A stretch of DNA of 63,753 nt from positions 1-63,753 of the forward strand of contig CAJWSW010000009.1 in the NCBI GenBank assembly GCA_913046035.1, in the 5' to 3' direction. How positions within the stretch are numbered: the first letter of the stretch is position 1; every line of letters starts with the position of its first letter. The stretch comes from an uncultured Alphaproteobacteria bacterium. Its GTDB lineage: Bacteria > Pseudomonadota > Alphaproteobacteria > MPNO01 > UBA830. Below, piece after piece: positions 19,736-28,173 of the stretch. The notes beneath the pieces are model-generated. The model was not told where the DNA came from. It was given only the letters and a program-made list of their open reading frames with translations, and did not search any database. The position numbers and the translations under genes are program-made.

Positions 19736-19958
19736 GACAATCTCCCTGTTATTTTTCCATTCGTAAGTTAATAGCTACAAATCGTAACACGCTACCTTTA
19801 TCGGTTATCCGTGTACAGATTAATTGCCATTACTTCAGCTTTGCTAGACACTATTGGCGTGCCCTCGGATCCCATTATCTAATAGTTTGCACTGTGTGGT
19901 TCATAGCTATACCCAACGAATTTTTATTCGGCTAATACGGAGCACATCTTCTGCGCGA

Positions 19959-20537
19959 TTAGTCAGCCCCTACGTCCGTCGCGCCGTTACCCTCGCCGAC
20001 ACGATGGAGGGGACGGCCTGAGTCAGTCAAAGCAATTATGATCATTATTTCGTCGGCGCGTGGCGCGTCCGCAAGCGACACCTCCATCGCGTCAAAGTGA
20101 GAGAACGTCCAAACATCCTCCTTGTGGTGCAGCGGACAATCAATCGTAGTGCCGGGGCCACCAACTTTCTTTGCGGAGGGGATAATTGAAGGCGCCGGAC
20201 CAACGATAGCGCGAAGCGGTTTTCCCATCGTTGGATGCATACATGCTGCGCCGTGCTCTTTTTCGCCAGCTTCGCCAATGATTGCAGCCTTGCCAAAGCT
20301 CTGAACTTGATTCGCAGAGATTTGTAGCGCGTCCATCGCGCGGCGGCCTAGCATATTTCCCAATTCAGCGCCCGCCGCCTCTAGTTCGGGTAGTGTCTCA
20401 GAATAACGACCGGCATAGGGGTTTTTTATAACTGCCACTGCCGCGCACTGCCTTGCTGGTGGGTCGATCTCGATACCCATCTCTGTACGCGTTTCCTCGA
20501 CGAAGGTGACTATTTTTCGGATCTCAGTAGCCGGCAT
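19959..20537 (-). CDS. DUF1185 (amino acid synthesis) family protein
   Basis: This 192-residue protein matches what I recall of the DUF1185 'amino acid synthesis' family. Visible markers are EIRKIVTFVEETRTEMG, the AVIKNPYAGRYSETL segment, and a C-terminal half with ALTDSGRPLHRVG. It is cytoplasmic with no membrane segment. The biochemical role of the family is poorly defined; members often occur next to catabolic genes. Here it is divergent from the UbiD decarboxylase gene, with starts 75 bp apart, so they may share a regulated promoter region. Confidence 0.8.
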   Translation of the reverse strand: MPATEIRKIVTFVEETRTEMGIEIDPPARQCAAVAVIKNPYAGRYSETLPELEAAGAELGNMLGRRAMDALQISANQVQSFGKAAIIGEAGEKEHGAACMHPTMGKPLRAIVGPAPSIIPSAKKVGGPGTTIDCPLHHKEDVWTFSHFDAMEVSLADAPRADEIMIIIALTDSGRPLHRVGEGNGATDVGAD

Positions 20538-20612
20538 ATATCCTGCCCTCCATGGTGCGGTTTAAACAAGTATGCCATATTTGGAACAGAAAAATCAGGG
20601 AGTGTACGTAAC

Positions 20613-22016
20613 ATGGATCAGTCGATCCGAGGATATTTGGCTAATTTGGAACAGCAAGGAGAATTAGTGCGATTCCGAAAAGAGGTCGATCCTCTCGATA
20701 ACCTTACCGCTATTGGTTGGAAAGCGTACGACCAGCTGGGCAAAGCATCGCTATTTGATAATCTGAAAGGGTTTCCGGACTGGCAGGTATGCAACCAAAT
20801 CCTGATTGACAGAAAGAAATGGGGAATTGGACTCGGAGTAGCGGAAAAGGATGTAATCGAGACCTTCAACGCTCGCGTCAAAGAACCCATAAACACAGCA
20901 ATGGTTGATCCAGAACATGCACCTGTAAAAGAGATCATCCTGAAAGATGATGATGTCGACCTGACAAAGGTGCCCGCGGCGTGGACTTCAGAGTTGGATC
21001 CCGGCCCTTTTATTGCTTCAGGGATGGCTATCATAAAGGACCCCGACACGGGTATCCGAAATATGTCCATACACCGTCAGCAGGTAATGGGTAAGAACCG
21101 CACTGGCTATCTGATATGTCCACGCCAGGCACTACGCATATACCAGAAGTACCAGGAACGGAATAAACCAATGCCAGTTGCTATGGTGGTAGGGGCACAT
21201 CCAGCAATCTATTTCTCATCCTCTTACACGGCACCCTACGGCGTCGACGAGCTTACTATCGCAGGTGCCTTGATGGGAGAACCAGTGCGCATGGTAAAAT
21301 GTGAGACTGTCGACCTAGAGGTACCAGCTGAGGCTGAAATGATTCTAGAGGGCGAAATACCGCCGGACGCTCACACGCCTGAAGGTCCATTTGGCGAAGG
21401 ATCGGGTGGATACGCCATGGAAGGTTTTACTCAGTACCTCGACGTAAAATGCATTACTCGCCGAGCGAAGCCGATTTTCTACGCGATGCAATGCGGTGCG
21501 CCGATGACAGACACCCAGGCACTTGTAGCGACTGCCATTGACATGCTTCTTTGGGAACATCTCAAAAATGTTGAAGGTGGACTGGACCTGCTAGATCTTC
21601 GATGTCTGGGGCTCGCGGGTATGATGGCAGTGGTAGTGAAATTACGTCCGAGAGTAGAAGGGCAAGCTAAGACTGCTTTGATGGCTGCGCTTTCAGGGCC
21701 ACAAATGCATCCCAAACTCGCAATCGCTGTAGATGAAGATATCGACGCCTCCGACATGCGACAGGTTTTTTGGTCTATGACCACACGGGTGCATGCAGAA
21801 CGCGATGTGATCAAAATTCCTAATGCCCGAACCTGGTCACTAGATAATGTATCTGACATTGTGCCCGGCCAAAGTGCGATGCACCGCATCGGCACTAAGA
21901 CAATCGTCGATGCCACTAAACCTGCGGTTACTGATCCAGATAGCCGCGAACGATTTGCTATGGCAATGCCAAAAAATTTCGAAAGTGTCGATCTCGCTGA
22001 ATTTCTCCCAGATTGA
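20613..22016 (+). CDS. UbiD family (prenylated-FMN) decarboxylase
   Basis: UbiD-type enzymes reversibly (de)carboxylate aromatic or unsaturated acids using prenylated FMN. The 467-residue protein shows the family pattern: NMSIHRQQVMGKNRTGYLI, GAHPAIYFSSSY, and the catalytic Glu region EIPPDAHTPEGPFGEGSGG. It overlaps nothing and is followed after 10 nt by a cupin gene on the same strand. No UbiX flavin prenyltransferase gene is visible in the window. Given the cupin, transporter and Rieske oxygenase nearby, a catabolic role is more likely than ubiquinone synthesis. The substrate is unknown. Confidence 0.9.
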   Translation: MDQSIRGYLANLEQQGELVRFRKEVDPLDNLTAIGWKAYDQLGKASLFDNLKGFPDWQVCNQILIDRKKWGIGLGVAEKDVIETFNARVKEPINTAMVDPEHAPVKEIILKDDDVDLTKVPAAWTSELDPGPFIASGMAIIKDPDTGIRNMSIHRQQVMGKNRTGYLICPRQALRIYQKYQERNKPMPVAMVVGAHPAIYFSSSYTAPYGVDELTIAGALMGEPVRMVKCETVDLEVPAEAEMILEGEIPPDAHTPEGPFGEGSGGYAMEGFTQYLDVKCITRRAKPIFYAMQCGAPMTDTQALVATAIDMLLWEHLKNVEGGLDLLDLRCLGLAGMMAVVVKLRPRVEGQAKTALMAALSGPQMHPKLAIAVDEDIDASDMRQVFWSMTTRVHAERDVIKIPNARTWSLDNVSDIVPGQSAMHRIGTKTIVDATKPAVTDPDSRERFAMAMPKNFESVDLAEFLPD

Positions 22017-22026
22017 GGACCAAACC

Positions 22027-22506
22027 GTGACAGATAATGCTACCGGCCCCGCATTCGATCCGCTCGATATTGAGGCCATCGAACGAAATCCATATCCGCC
22101 GCCTCACGATACCGCACTTGATGGAAAGCTCAGACGCTCGCTGGGCGACCCAAATGGTCTGACCAAATTCGGCGTAAACCTTACCGAGATGGCACCGAAT
22201 TCAATATCAGCTCTGCGGCACTGGCATTCAGAGGAAGACGAATTTATTTACATCATCGAAGGCACGCCAATGCTGGTAACTGATGGCGGAGAACAGCAAT
22301 TGCGCGCCGGGATGTGCGCCTGCTTTCCGGCAAATTCGGGGGACGCGCATCGGTTAGAAAACCGGAGCGATGCGGTTGTGCGTTACCTTGAAATTGGAAA
22401 CCGGTCGACCCGAGAGGACGTCCATTACCCAGACGATGACCTGGTAATGAAGCGAGTAGCCGGTGAACCTCCGTCCTTCACTCACGCCGACGGTTCTCCC
22501 TATTGA
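22027..22506 (+). CDS. Cupin domain protein
   Basis: This is a 159-residue single-domain cupin. Metal-ligand candidates are H65 and H67 in LRHWHSEEDEF, E72, and the later His in GDAHRLENRSD. The start is the GTG at 22027, 10 nt after the UbiD stop; an in-frame extension upstream would lie inside the UbiD gene and is rejected. Cupins beside UbiD genes are probably small-molecule dioxygenases, isomerases or binding proteins for the same pathway. The exact function cannot be read. Confidence 0.82.
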   Translation: MTDNATGPAFDPLDIEAIERNPYPPPHDTALDGKLRRSLGDPNGLTKFGVNLTEMAPNSISALRHWHSEEDEFIYIIEGTPMLVTDGGEQQLRAGMCACFPANSGDAHRLENRSDAVVRYLEIGNRSTREDVHYPDDDLVMKRVAGEPPSFTHADGSPY

Positions 22507-22680
22507 TCGATGGCTCATTTAAACAGTTTACTAATGTGGGCAAGTAGCCGATGGCGACACCGCAGATAGAAATGGCTTGCGAGAGTTACCCGCTCTTGCT
22601 GCCTTTGCCCTATTTTCCCAGGTGCAGATGTATTTCTCCCTCTTAATTACGCTGCCGATATATCAGCGGTTGATAACGGC

Positions 22681-23616
22681 GTGAACATCTCCCGCGGGCT
22701 AGAATGGATTGCAAAACACGCCACCTGGTTTCTGGCGGCCGGTGTTTTTGGCGGTATTGCTTGGCAGACCTTGGCCGACGCGCTTGCTCCTTGGCTGGAA
22801 GTGCTAATTGTGATGAACCTGTCTCTGTCAATGATGCGGATTAAACTCGCGGAGTTGAAGGATTATTTCCGCCGACCAGGATTTATTGCGATTACTTTTG
22901 TCTTCTCCATGGGGATCGCACCATTAATTTTATGGGGGTTGATCGTCGTTTTTGGGGTCGACGGACCGTTGGGAGAAGGCATTGTTTTTCACGCATTAGC
23001 AACACCAATAATGTCTGCGCCAGCGTTGTGCATATTATTTGGGTTGGATTCGGCGCTGGCGCTGATTATCACGGTGCTATCCTATGCTTTGGTACCTTTT
23101 ACCTTGCCGCCGCTTGCACTTTGGTTGCTGGGTATTGAGCTAGACGTCACAGTCTGGGAGTTGATGTGGCGATTAGGCCGCATTGTGGGCGTCAGTTTCC
23201 TAATCACTTTAGTTGCTCGGTGCACCCTGAAACCCGCATTCCTTGAGGCTCAGTCCTTGCGAATGGACGGCATAATGGTATTGGGTATGGTAGGTGTGGC
23301 AATTTCACTTATGTCGGGCCTACCAGAATTCGCGGCTGCCAAACCATCATTCACTGCCTTGGTCACAGCGACCACTTTTGCGGTGAACATCGGACTTCAA
23401 ATATTTACCGCCATCTTATTCTGGGGTAAGGGCCGCAAGGCGGCGGTAACCATCGGCCTTATAACTGGCAACACTAATGTGGCGTTGGTCCTTGCAACAG
23501 TCAGCGAAAGCGCTTCCTACGACCTGCTGGTATATTTCGTAGTAGGACAATTTCCCATCTACATCCTCCCACTGGTGGCGGTGCCGATATACCAGCGAAT
23601 AGTCTGGGCTAAATAA
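22681..23616 (+). CDS. Membrane transporter, bile acid:sodium symporter (SBF)-like
   Basis: This 311-residue protein has 9-10 hydrophobic helices and no signal peptide. Patterns such as VLIVMNLSLSMMRIKLAELK and, in the second half, GLITGNTNVALVLATV recall the BASS/SBF superfamily of sodium-coupled organic-anion carriers. The match is by eye and only moderate. The start is a GTG at 22681, without an obvious ribosome binding site. It follows the UbiD-cupin pair on the same strand after 174 bp and ends at a strong terminator. It may import the carboxylate substrate of the decarboxylase; that is inference. Confidence 0.65.
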   Translation: MNISRGLEWIAKHATWFLAAGVFGGIAWQTLADALAPWLEVLIVMNLSLSMMRIKLAELKDYFRRPGFIAITFVFSMGIAPLILWGLIVVFGVDGPLGEGIVFHALATPIMSAPALCILFGLDSALALIITVLSYALVPFTLPPLALWLLGIELDVTVWELMWRLGRIVGVSFLITLVARCTLKPAFLEAQSLRMDGIMVLGMVGVAISLMSGLPEFAAAKPSFTALVTATTFAVNIGLQIFTAILFWGKGRKAAVTIGLITGNTNVALVLATVSESASYDLLVYFVVGQFPIYILPLVAVPIYQRIVWAK

Positions 23617-23642
23617 AAAGGCGGGTACAAAACCCGCCTTTT
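23616..23642. terminator. Strong bidirectional rho-independent terminator
   Basis: An 11-bp perfect stem (AAAAGGCGGGT / ACCCGCCTTTT) with a 5-nt loop lies between two convergent genes. The flanking A and T tracts allow it to terminate the SBF-like gene on the plus strand and the Rieske oxygenase gene on the minus strand. This is the clearest terminator in the window. Confidence 0.9.
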
Positions 23643-23661
23643 ACACTGTTAAAAGAAGTCT

Positions 23662-24729
23662 TTATTCGGCTGCGACTGACAGTTCGCCCTTCTCTTCCGC
23701 TATTTTTCTATCAATCATTGCTCGTGCGGCAATTGAACCGGCGTCTTGTATAGTATCGATCGTCGGACGATCGTCCCAGTTCTCCTGTTGCTTGTTAAAT
23801 ACCTCCCAATCTTGGTGAAAGGCCGTAAAGATCTGTTTGTAGGACATTTCTGTCATTTCCTGAGTAACCGGCTGCCCCTCAACTTGATAAGCATTTGACC
23901 AGAAATAGTGAGTAGTGGTTTCGGTTTCCGGTGTAACGAAATTAAGGTTGTGGAACCCGAACCCGCCTTTTGGCACCGGTCGGTCGATATCTGTAAAGCC
24001 GAATTCCTTCCCCTCTGCCGCACCTTTTGCCGCACCCGTGAACAGCCGCACTGCACCTGGCATTTGGAATTCAATGATCTGCCAACGGTCTACGATATCA
24101 TTCTCGGTCCAACCACCCATTTTCTGATAAGTAGGTGCTGGCGGTTGCCCAACCGTCCAGCGTGCAACAGTTACGCTATCGTCATCTTTCAATGTCCGGA
24201 TGCGCGCTGCCTCAGCTACTGCTGCATTGCCGATCGTCGAACGGTGCACGAAGCCGAGATGTGACAAATCTAAAAGATTATCAATAACTAGGCGATAGTC
24301 GCACTTAACATAGAAATAAGTTCCTTTATCTCCCCAATCATCGGCAGATTTCCATGGATAAGGAACGATCAAGTCTTCGTCGGCGAGAGCAGGATCCCCC
24401 ATCCAAATCCATACCCAATTATATTTTTCGACAATGGGATAAGTGCTGACCTCAGCCGCCGGCGGGATCGTAGTCTGGCCGGGCACGTGAACACATTTGC
24501 CTGCTGTGTCGAACTGTAGCCCATGATAGTAACATTCGAGCCTATCGCCAACCAGCTTACCCTTTGAGAGAGGCATGCGGCGATGGCAACACCGATCTTC
24601 GAAGGCCAGTGGTGTTCCATCTTCCTTACGCCAAAACACAATATTTTCATTGCAAATAGTTCGAGCCATCGGCGTCCGGTTAATCTCCTCCGGCTGCGCA
24701 CAGACATACCAAGTGTTCTTGAGAAACAT
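23662..24729 (-). CDS. Rieske non-haem iron oxygenase, vanillate O-demethylase (VanA)-like
   Basis: This ring-hydroxylating or demethylating oxygenase alpha subunit has 355 residues. The Rieske centre ligands are visible at C47-x-H49 (EDRCCHRRMPL) and C66-x2-H69 (LECYYHGLQF). The mononuclear iron region DNLLDLSHLGFVH follows. The start MFLKNTWYV is typical of the VanA/toluenesulfonate monooxygenase group. I place it at ATG 24729 rather than at a GTG at 24744. A reductase partner is not adjacent. The substrate is probably a methoxylated or hydroxylated aromatic acid. Confidence 0.9.
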   Translation of the reverse strand: MFLKNTWYVCAQPEEINRTPMARTICNENIVFWRKEDGTPLAFEDRCCHRRMPLSKGKLVGDRLECYYHGLQFDTAGKCVHVPGQTTIPPAAEVSTYPIVEKYNWVWIWMGDPALADEDLIVPYPWKSADDWGDKGTYFYVKCDYRLVIDNLLDLSHLGFVHRSTIGNAAVAEAARIRTLKDDDSVTVARWTVGQPPAPTYQKMGGWTENDIVDRWQIIEFQMPGAVRLFTGAAKGAAEGKEFGFTDIDRPVPKGGFGFHNLNFVTPETETTTHYFWSNAYQVEGQPVTQEMTEMSYKQIFTAFHQDWEVFNKQQENWDDRPTIDTIQDAGSIAARAMIDRKIAEEKGELSVAAE

Positions 24730-24873
24730 TTCCCGATCTCCCACATCTAAGTTGACTTCAGTCTACGGGGTTTAATCAGTGAATTCAACAATTGGAGGCC
24801 GTAACGCTTGCGTCAGTCGGCTGGTCTTTTTATAGAAGTGTATGAACACTGGGGGTAATCGAGGGAGGTTAAT

Positions 24874-25272
24874 ATGGAAAATCGAGCATTTTATCCGGAA
24901 AAGATGCCGCTACCACTCGGGCTTTACGCCCATGGCGTCGAAGTGCCAGAGGACGCAAAGCTTACCTTCGTAGCCGGTCAAATCGGCATGGATTTTGAGG
25001 GGCATGTGCCGAACGATTTCGAGAGCCAGGCGCGCAACGCATGGAATAACTGCCTCGCAGTCCTAGAACACAATAGGCTTCGGATCGGCGACGTGGTGCA
25101 TGTAAAGCATTTTCTCACTGATCCAGATAACCTCCCGATATACAACGAGGTACGGGCGGATTTCCTGGGCGAGAGCCGTCCCACGTCAACTCTGCTCATT
25201 GTCTCCGGTCTGGCAGACCCAAATTTTCTAGTGGAAGTGGAAATGATAGCCGCATCGACGCGCAGGGGCTAA
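24874..25272 (+). CDS. RidA/YjgF/YER057c family protein
   Basis: RidA-type trimers hydrolyse reactive enamine/imine intermediates or act as ring-cleavage deaminases. The 132-residue protein has the family layout, with FVAGQIGMDFEGHVP near the middle and PTSTLLIVSGLADPNFLVEVEMIA at the end. The Arg of the canonical RPxRS-type motif region aligns with SRPTSTL. The start at 24874 follows GGGAGGTTAAT, a good ribosome binding site. It is divergent from the Rieske oxygenase gene and may belong to the same catabolic patch. Confidence 0.87.
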   Translation: MENRAFYPEKMPLPLGLYAHGVEVPEDAKLTFVAGQIGMDFEGHVPNDFESQARNAWNNCLAVLEHNRLRIGDVVHVKHFLTDPDNLPIYNEVRADFLGESRPTSTLLIVSGLADPNFLVEVEMIAASTRRG

Positions 25273-25358
25273 AACACTTACCACTCAAAACTTTGCCTTT
25301 TTAAGTCTGTGACTAAACAAAATCCTGATATCAAAGAAATGACAATTGATGGTCCTGA

Positions 25359-27065
25359 TTATCTACCTGCAAGAATTCCCTCAGCTACCTTTTCCGCCAT
25401 CATGATAGTAGGAAAGTTGGTGTTGGCGCGCGGTACCCGCGGCATTATAGACGCGTCGCAGACACGCAACCCCTCCACCCCATAAACCCGCGCCATTGGG
25501 TCAGTCACTGCATTCGGGTCTCCAACACCGCCCATACGGCACGTACAAGAGGCGTGCCAATGACCGGTGACGGTGGTCTTTATCCAGTCGGCGATAACTT
25601 CGTCATCCTCCAGAAGATCTTGTGTGGTGGGGCCTTCGCGGATCACTTTGTCGATAAATGCACGCCGCACCGGGCCGCCCAAATCCATGAGCGTCGCTGC
25701 GACGAGTGTTTTCAACCAATTGGCTTTATTGAAAGTGCCTACCTTTAGCACTCTCTCAGAATAAGCTGCAGGAAATGTGTCGTGAACCGCCGCCCGCACG
25801 GCCGCGTGATCGTGCATCCGCACCAACATGCGGGTTGCTCTAATAATGCGCATCAAATCGCGTTCATCAGAACACATGTTGAAATCAACTGCCGGCTCTA
25901 TCGCTGGATCGGCCGATGCGAGCGAGACTGTGCCAGTGGAGAACGAATTATTTACCCATACCATCGTCGCGCCTATCCGATCACCAAGTGGGTGCCATGC
26001 GGATTTATTTGTCGGCACAATGAACATGTCGCCGGGCCCGCAACCCTCGACCCCGGAGGAGTAGCGCATGCACGCAATCATCTGACGGCGCATACCCTTC
26101 GGAAGTCGTGCCGGACGTTTCATATATGAGGCGATGGAAACTCCAGGATGCTCCATCAAATTCTGACCTACCCCAGCTCGATCTGCGACTACATCGATGC
26201 CAAGACCTGATAAATGCGCCGCCGGCCCAATCCCCGACCGCATCAGGATCGCAGGTGAATGCAGAGCGCCACTGCAGACAATCACCTGATTTGCGCTGAT
26301 TGTAAATTCACCTGCAGGACTGCGAAGAGTGACTCCGGTTATCCGGGTGCCTTTAAAGTTAAGACGCTGAACCTCTGCCCGATCAAGAATACTAAAATTT
26401 TTTCTAGCGCGCACCTCCATAGTCAAATATGCGACGTTAGCAGAGACCCGCTTATCGTCGATGTTTGATATCGTAATGGGGAAATACCCATCTTCAAATT
26501 TAGCGTTCATGTCATCGTAATACTGAAATCCTTCTGCCCTCGCTGCCTCCATAATTGCAGCTGTATAACCGGGCCAGATATCCGGAAAGAGACGCCGAAC
26601 CCCGATAGGGCCGTCGTTTCCGTGATATGGCCCTTCAAAATCTTGGTCTGCTTCCATCTTCTTAAAAAACGGCAAGACATCATCCCAATTCCAACCGACA
26701 GCGCCGCGCTCGACCCAGTCGGCGTAGTCTTGTGGACTTCCACGATTAGCCATCATGCCATTTATGGATGAGCCGCCACCCATAACACGGCCCTGCTGGT
26801 AAAGCTTATCATGACGAGTATCCGGCGCGTTTCCGGGTCGCGGCGACATCGTGACGCGTAGTTTGTTCCAGATGAAGCGCTTGTCATTATAGGCGACGCC
26901 CGCAAAACCATCCTGTAGCTGGCCCGGTAGGTTATCCGGCGCAAAATCGGTACCGGCTTCAACAAGAAGAACCTTTTGAGACGAGCGTTCGCTCAGTCGA
27001 GCCGCCATCACGCAGCCTGCCGAGCCGCCGCCCACTATTACGTAATCATAAACCGTGCCCGTCAT
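25359..27065 (-). CDS. GMC family FAD-dependent oxidoreductase (choline/alcohol dehydrogenase-like)
   Basis: This 568-residue GMC oxidoreductase oxidises an alcohol with FAD. The dinucleotide motif YVIVGGGSAGCVMAARL is at the N-terminus, followed by the GMC signature QGRVMGGGSSINGM. The C-terminal catalytic region is GHWHASCTCRMGG, then NTNFPTIMMAEK. The start is ATG 27065, with AGGAA upstream; an ATG at 27080 is less likely. Relatives include choline, polyethylene glycol and long-chain alcohol dehydrogenases. It is divergent from the SDR and diiron-oxidase/acyltransferase pair. Confidence 0.9.
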   Translation of the reverse strand: MTGTVYDYVIVGGGSAGCVMAARLSERSSQKVLLVEAGTDFAPDNLPGQLQDGFAGVAYNDKRFIWNKLRVTMSPRPGNAPDTRHDKLYQQGRVMGGGSSINGMMANRGSPQDYADWVERGAVGWNWDDVLPFFKKMEADQDFEGPYHGNDGPIGVRRLFPDIWPGYTAAIMEAARAEGFQYYDDMNAKFEDGYFPITISNIDDKRVSANVAYLTMEVRARKNFSILDRAEVQRLNFKGTRITGVTLRSPAGEFTISANQVIVCSGALHSPAILMRSGIGPAAHLSGLGIDVVADRAGVGQNLMEHPGVSIASYMKRPARLPKGMRRQMIACMRYSSGVEGCGPGDMFIVPTNKSAWHPLGDRIGATMVWVNNSFSTGTVSLASADPAIEPAVDFNMCSDERDLMRIIRATRMLVRMHDHAAVRAAVHDTFPAAYSERVLKVGTFNKANWLKTLVAATLMDLGGPVRRAFIDKVIREGPTTQDLLEDDEVIADWIKTTVTGHWHASCTCRMGGVGDPNAVTDPMARVYGVEGLRVCDASIMPRVPRANTNFPTIMMAEKVAEGILAGR

Positions 27066-27397
27066 TTTTATTTCCTGCAAGGATACCCTGCTGCTTTTTA
27101 TATTTAATCATTAAAGAAGGATGCGTCTAAAAATATTTAGTGAGGAATGGACAAATGGCATGCTAGGGTGAATATGCTCATCTCAACAATGCAAAACGCG
27201 CTCAGTCTAGCAGAATGAAAGGAATTCATTCGGCCCCTGGAGGCCGCAGCCCTAGGATAAAATGCTCATCACACGTTACAGTCAGGCACTATTCATTTAC
27301 CTGCATTATTTGAACAAACAAATCCTTGAATAAAAGGGGTTTTTCAAACAATTTTAAGAAAATAGGCTCGCGTGAACACAGACAGGGAGAAACTAAA
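27066..27397. other. Divergent promoter region between GMC and SDR genes
   Basis: This 332-bp spacer contains the promoters for the minus-strand GMC gene and the plus-strand SDR operon. It is AT-rich toward the SDR gene, with a small imperfect hairpin (TTGAA...TTCAA around GGGG) at 27326-27347. No gene or known riboswitch was recognised. Confidence 0.4.
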
Positions 27398-28153
27398 ATG
27401 GGAAAACTTGAAGGACGAGTAGCGATAGTCACAGGCGGCGGACGGGGGATCGGCGTTGAATATGCCAAAGTACTAGCTGCAGAAGGCGCAAAGGTCGCTG
27501 TTACCGATATCGTGGAAACCGAAACAACAGTGAATATAATCAATCAAGCGGGTGGCGAGGCGATAGGTATACATTGCGACGTTACAAATACAGAAAATAT
27601 CCAGGCAATGGTCGCGCAAACGTTGGATACCTACGGGAAAATCGACATACTCGTAAACAATGCCGCGCTTTTCGCCGACCTGAAACAAGGATCTTTCCTA
27701 GACATAGACGAGGCCGAGTGGGATCGCGTTATGCAAATCAATACTCGGGGGGTGTTCAGCTGCACAAAAGCAGTGGTGCCGGAGATGAAAAAAAATGGCT
27801 ACGGAAAGATTGTCAATATCGCATCGGGAACTGTTTTCAAGGGTACTCCAATGCTTTTGCATTATGTCAGTTCGAAGGGCGCCCAAGTCGCATTTACTCG
27901 TGCACTTGCGCGCGAAGTGGGCGACGATGGCATCACCGTAAATTGTATAGCACCCGGCCTTACCATGAGCGAGAAGGTTGTTGGCGATCCCCAGTGGGAT
28001 GCTGTGAAAGATGGAAATACTGCCACCAGAGCAATAAAGCGTGAACAAATGCCCGAGGATTTAATTGGCACTTTAGTGTTCTTTTCGTCGTCAGATTCGG
28101 ACTTCATTACTGGCCAGACACTTGTCGTCGATGGCGGCTCGGCCATGCATTAA
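27398..28153 (+). CDS. Short-chain dehydrogenase/reductase
   Basis: This 251-residue classical SDR has the cofactor motif TGGGRGIG at 12-19, NNAA at 87-90, and catalytic S143, Y156 and K160 (YVSSK). It is likely a soluble NAD(P)H-dependent oxidoreductase acting on a hydroxyl or keto group. The start is ATG 27398, after a good AGGGAG site; an upstream in-frame ATG at 27326 would add 24 atypical residues. The next gene starts 20 nt after the stop on the same strand, so the two probably form an operon. That makes this SDR a candidate tailoring partner of the unusual fusion protein downstream. Confidence 0.9.
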   Translation: MGKLEGRVAIVTGGGRGIGVEYAKVLAAEGAKVAVTDIVETETTVNIINQAGGEAIGIHCDVTNTENIQAMVAQTLDTYGKIDILVNNAALFADLKQGSFLDIDEAEWDRVMQINTRGVFSCTKAVVPEMKKNGYGKIVNIASGTVFKGTPMLLHYVSSKGAQVAFTRALAREVGDDGITVNCIAPGLTMSEKVVGDPQWDAVKDGNTATRAIKREQMPEDLIGTLVFFSSSDSDFITGQTLVVDGGSAMH

Positions 28154-28173
28154 AAGCTGCCAATTTTCATCAA

